From: Cristatella mucedo
Lineage: Eukaryota; Bryozoa; Phylactolaemata; Cristatellidae
Direction: 5' to 3'
Length of the DNA: 64,000 nucleotides
Assembly (NCBI GenBank): GCA_009760855.2
Contig: WPIO01000073.1
Coordinates: 1,417,501-1,481,500, forward strand
Below are positions 61,501 to 64,000 of this stretch, one piece after another (within the stretch, counting starts at the first letter, position 1; each line of letters opens with the position of its first letter). A program made the position numbers and the translations under genes. The notes under the pieces were generated by a model. It saw only the letters and a program-made list of their open reading frames with translations, was not told the DNA's origin and did not search any database.

Positions 61501-62925
61501 GAATGAACGGGAGCATGCTTGTCAAGAGCACTCCGGAGTGTCATGTTCACTGCATCAGTGAGGGTATAGAGGCTGCCGGTCGAGTCTGAATGCATTACAT
61601 TACATTACAATGCAGATCAATAAGACCTGTACCACAAACAGATTTTAAAAATTTGTCTGTGTCAATGCTTTGTAAGTTACGTCGCTTGACAGGTTAGACA
61701 TTACCCTGTACGTACAAGGGAGCAGGAACAGTACAAGAGACCGAACAATGATCCGAGAGGGTCAGCGATTACCTCACCAGGTCAATTGGGAGGGCATCCT
61801 TAAGGATCACGAGATCTAGAATGTGGCCACCGACGTGGGTAGTGTACATTAAGGTGTTGGAACAAACCAAAATTCTCCAGACTGTCAAGAAACGAGCGGA
61901 CCTGGCTGTGGCTAAGGTTGTCAACGTGAATATTGAAGTCTCCAGCAATCTGTAACAGCCTGTCACACATTTTTTAGCGAGGAACTCTGAAAACTCATCT
62001 ATAAGCAAGTTTAGACAGCCAGAAGGAGGTCAGTATATCACAACAGTGAGAGGCATTGTCTTTGATGAAGACCTAGTTGCAACCTATTCAAACGATGGCC
62101 CATGCGAAAAACTGCACTTCTTATAGCCAAAATATTCGCGAACAACAATTGCAACCTTGCCACCAACCTTGTCAGAACGCATGGACTGATAGAATGAGAA
62201 CCTGGGTGGGGTGGTCTCAGATATAAGCTACTGGAACAAGGCGTCATCCAAGTTTCGGTAAGCAGAAATGCATCTAGCTTCTCCTGGACCACCTGAATAT
62301 ATACAATACTATACTGTATACTAGATACTACTATCTACTCCAGTAGCGCATATATTCCACATAAAAGAGACGTAAAATAAGTTAAAGCAGCTACTGGATT
62401 CCATTGAGTATATATAACAAGTACAACGGGCACCGCAGTAGTGATTTGAAGGTAGTTGCCCTTTTAATGGGACTGCACCAGGGATACACAAAAACGTGTT
62501 TCTTATGTGAACGGGATAGCCGAGCGAGGGAGAATCGCACTACTTGGGGAAGGAATAGACTCGCAGAGAAAATGTAGCAGGTGGAGAGAAGAATATCCAG
62601 TATCCAGCTCTGGTAGAGGCTCTAAAAATCCTGCTACCATCCCTTCTCATCCAACTAGGTTTGATTAAGAATTTCGTGAAAGCCACGGACCGGACTTCGC
62701 CAGCTTTCCGATACCTGCATGAAAAATTTCTTCGACTCAGAGAAGCAAAGATTAAAGAGGAGTTTTTGTGGGTCCTCAGATTCAAGAAATTTTCAAAGAT
62801 GACCGGTTCAGCAAGTTGCTGCATTTGGGAATGCGAAGCAAGCACAGAAAGCTTTTCTCCTCTACAAACTTTCTCTGCAAGAAGAATATAAGGAACCAGT
62901 AGAAGACATGCTGATGCAGGAATAG
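58540..62925 (+). pseudogene. Uncharacterised repeat-associated protein family, pseudogene split by an L2-B insertion
   Basis: The left half, 58540-59306, contains in shifting frames VGDQDQPWV, DCYFCLV (58725-58745), SSALRPVPHGEGLPIPKPP, LGSRLQQWNPLE, RKRHKHFDPFFKK and SLKAVLLHNGNRLP. The right half resumes at about 62340 with PVAHIFHIKET, DLKVVALLMGLHQGYTKT, CFLCERDSRARE, LIQLGLIKNFVKATD, YLHEKF, EAKIKE, and in another frame FVGPQIQEIFKDD and KAFLLYKLSLQEEYKEPVED. I recognise these blocks only as an unnamed family recurring as uncharacterized protein in repeat-rich animal genomes. The function is unknown, and the Cys pairs CYFC and CFLC suggest metal binding. Frameshifts and stops mark it as dead. 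Confidence 0.68.
59317..62329 (-). mobile_element. L2-B retrotransposon, near full-length (EN + RT), decayed
   Basis: The minus strand runs from the endonuclease start (LDAFLLTETWMTP near 62270) through its end (THVGGHILDLVILKD near 61820). The linker follows (IRSSKKSSSPEDPIPSPL near 61050), then RT ([69 protein letters not shown] near 60360). The C-terminal domain (LLKELGWMPVKQRIQ, RLWNTLPQFLRNDNY, CECAIKNSPM ending near 59413) and 3' UTR come last. Frameshifts occur in EN and in RT. Two copies of the GTGGAGTT[AG]C..GACGGAGATACAT motif end the 3' UTR. ACTATCTACT is present at 59307-59316 and 62330-62339, a candidate target duplication. Confidence 0.9.
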
Positions 62926-63935
62926 AGAACCTAATTTATTGCCCATAGAGGACTCGAGGCCACGATCAGGCTTAAACCAATACAGCAGATCAGCTAGGAA
63001 TAATAATAATAATAATAACACACTTGATAAAGCACCCTCAGATAACTCAATCTATTTCTAGGCGCTTTATATTTGCTGAAAATGATACACGGTCGAATAG
63101 TGAGTGTTATCATGCTTGTTAAACAACATAAATAACATGGCTAGGGGTGACATGCACAGGGTCAGCATGTAAGTGTGGTTAGTGGCAGCATGCACAGAGT
63201 CAGCAAGCATAAGCACATAAAGGACAAATCACAGGACCCACGAAATGCTGTGATAAATAGATGCGTTTTTAATTTCTTAAAGCGGTCAAGTCAGGTTATA
63301 TCGTGACAGAAGTTGGAAGTGAGTTCCAAGCTTTGGAAGCACACGAACGAAAGGCACGGTCTCCAAAAGCTTTGAGGTTTGCTCGAGTTATAGGTAAACA
63401 GTTGGAACCGAAAAGCGGGTTGGACGGTGCTTAGCCTGGTGGGGTAGTAGATCTGATAGGTAACCTGGAAGCAAAGAATGGAGGGACCTGAAAGTGAGTG
63501 ACAAAACCTAGAAGTCGATGCGTTGCTCGACTGGTAGCCAGTGCAGGTCGGCGAGAAGTGGCGTGATTAGGCAACTGCGACACTCACGACATTTAAGCCT
63601 AGCTGCAGAGTTTTTCACCTCCTGTAAGCGCCTGAAAGAGCCAAGTCATGGCAGGCGTTGCCCGTCCGAGCAAGTACTTGGATCAACCGGGATTTACAGC
63701 TCTTTTTGCGAAAGGGCCATGTGGGTGACTCTCTAGGGTTAGTGTACTAAGCCATGCAAGCGTATTCATTACCAGCTGCAGTGTCCTAGAGGCTTTTTTC
63801 GGTAGCCCAGCCGAAATGGAATTGCATTACTCCATAATTCGTTGAAAGATCCCACGGCAGAGGTGAAACCGTAGCACAGACGATTGTAAATAAAGAGGCC
63901 CCTCGTAGATGCCTTAGCAGTGAGCTTTTGGGAAT
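62912..63935 (-). mobile_element. L2-B C-terminal relic split by an L2-A insertion
   Basis: 62912-62999 matches L2-B in reverse (CTAATTTATTGCCCATAGAGGACTCGAGG, CAGCAGATCAGCTAGG). After the L2-A insert it continues at about 63633 (AAAGAGCCAAGTCATGGCAGG) and runs through AGCTGCAGTGTCCTAGAGG and TTCGGTAGCCCAGCCGAAATGGAATTGCA. Together the halves restore the order seen at 59720-59980. Confidence 0.75.
63000..63632 (-). mobile_element. L2-A 3' half inserted in L2-B
   Basis: It has (TAA)n, CACACTTGATAAAGCACCCTC and TCTAGGCGCTTTATATTTGC, then the 3' UTR and C-terminal RT text in reverse (KSFGDRAF region, HWLPVEQRID region). It is 5'-truncated near 63632 and moderately decayed. Confidence 0.85.
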
Positions 63936-64000
63936 CCTATTTAGTACATACATACTGATAATCATTTCTTAGATTGAGTAACTGACAACGAGAGGAGTTA

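Overview
The window is animal nuclear DNA, not prokaryotic. It holds two multi-exon genes with GT-AG introns on the + strand, set in a dense field of transposable-element debris. The left gene is a vasa/DDX4-type germline DEAD-box helicase with at least seven CCHC zinc knuckles. The right gene is mitochondrial ornithine aminotransferase (OAT). CCHC-rich Vasa, L2-like retrotransposons, tRNA-derived SINEs and moderately sized introns suggest a non-bilaterian or other invertebrate metazoan such as a sponge or cnidarian. The species cannot be fixed from this window.

Layout. Vasa occupies about 485-16590 in 15 visible coding exons. Its 5' end may lie off the left edge, and a run of near-identical zinc-knuckle exons sits at 4.1-5.1 kb. 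From 17 to 45 kb I see no confident host gene. This stretch carries several copies of one non-LTR retrotransposon family, here called L2-A: RT with AFDTIDH and YADD, and a 3' hairpin followed by an (ATT)n tail. It also carries a second family, L2-B, whose 3' UTR contains a GTGGAGTT..GACGGAGATACA motif. Two tRNA-derived SINE families (SINE-1 with an L2-like tail, SINE-2), a Tc1/mariner remnant and a BED-finger hAT transposase remnant are also present. OAT runs from 45698 to 55824 in 7 coding exons, and its 6.8-kb second intron is packed with repeats. Right of OAT, a member of an uncharacterised, repeat-associated protein family is split by a 3-kb L2-B element. At the right edge an L2-A copy sits inside an L2-B copy.

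The strongest second-look items are as follows. (1) Two short elements of about 185 bp have termini matching, from memory, the horizontally transferred hAT family SPIN; one has a perfect 8-bp target duplication. (2) There is a recent in-frame tandem amplification of Vasa zinc-knuckle exons. (3) A twin-priming (5'-inverted) L2-A insertion can be read directly. (4) A SINE shares its 3' tail architecture with L2-A. (5) Several nested insertions give a relative chronology. I found no CRISPR array, operon or obviously new multi-gene system. All gene models come from reading splice sites and frames by eye, with no transcript or database support.
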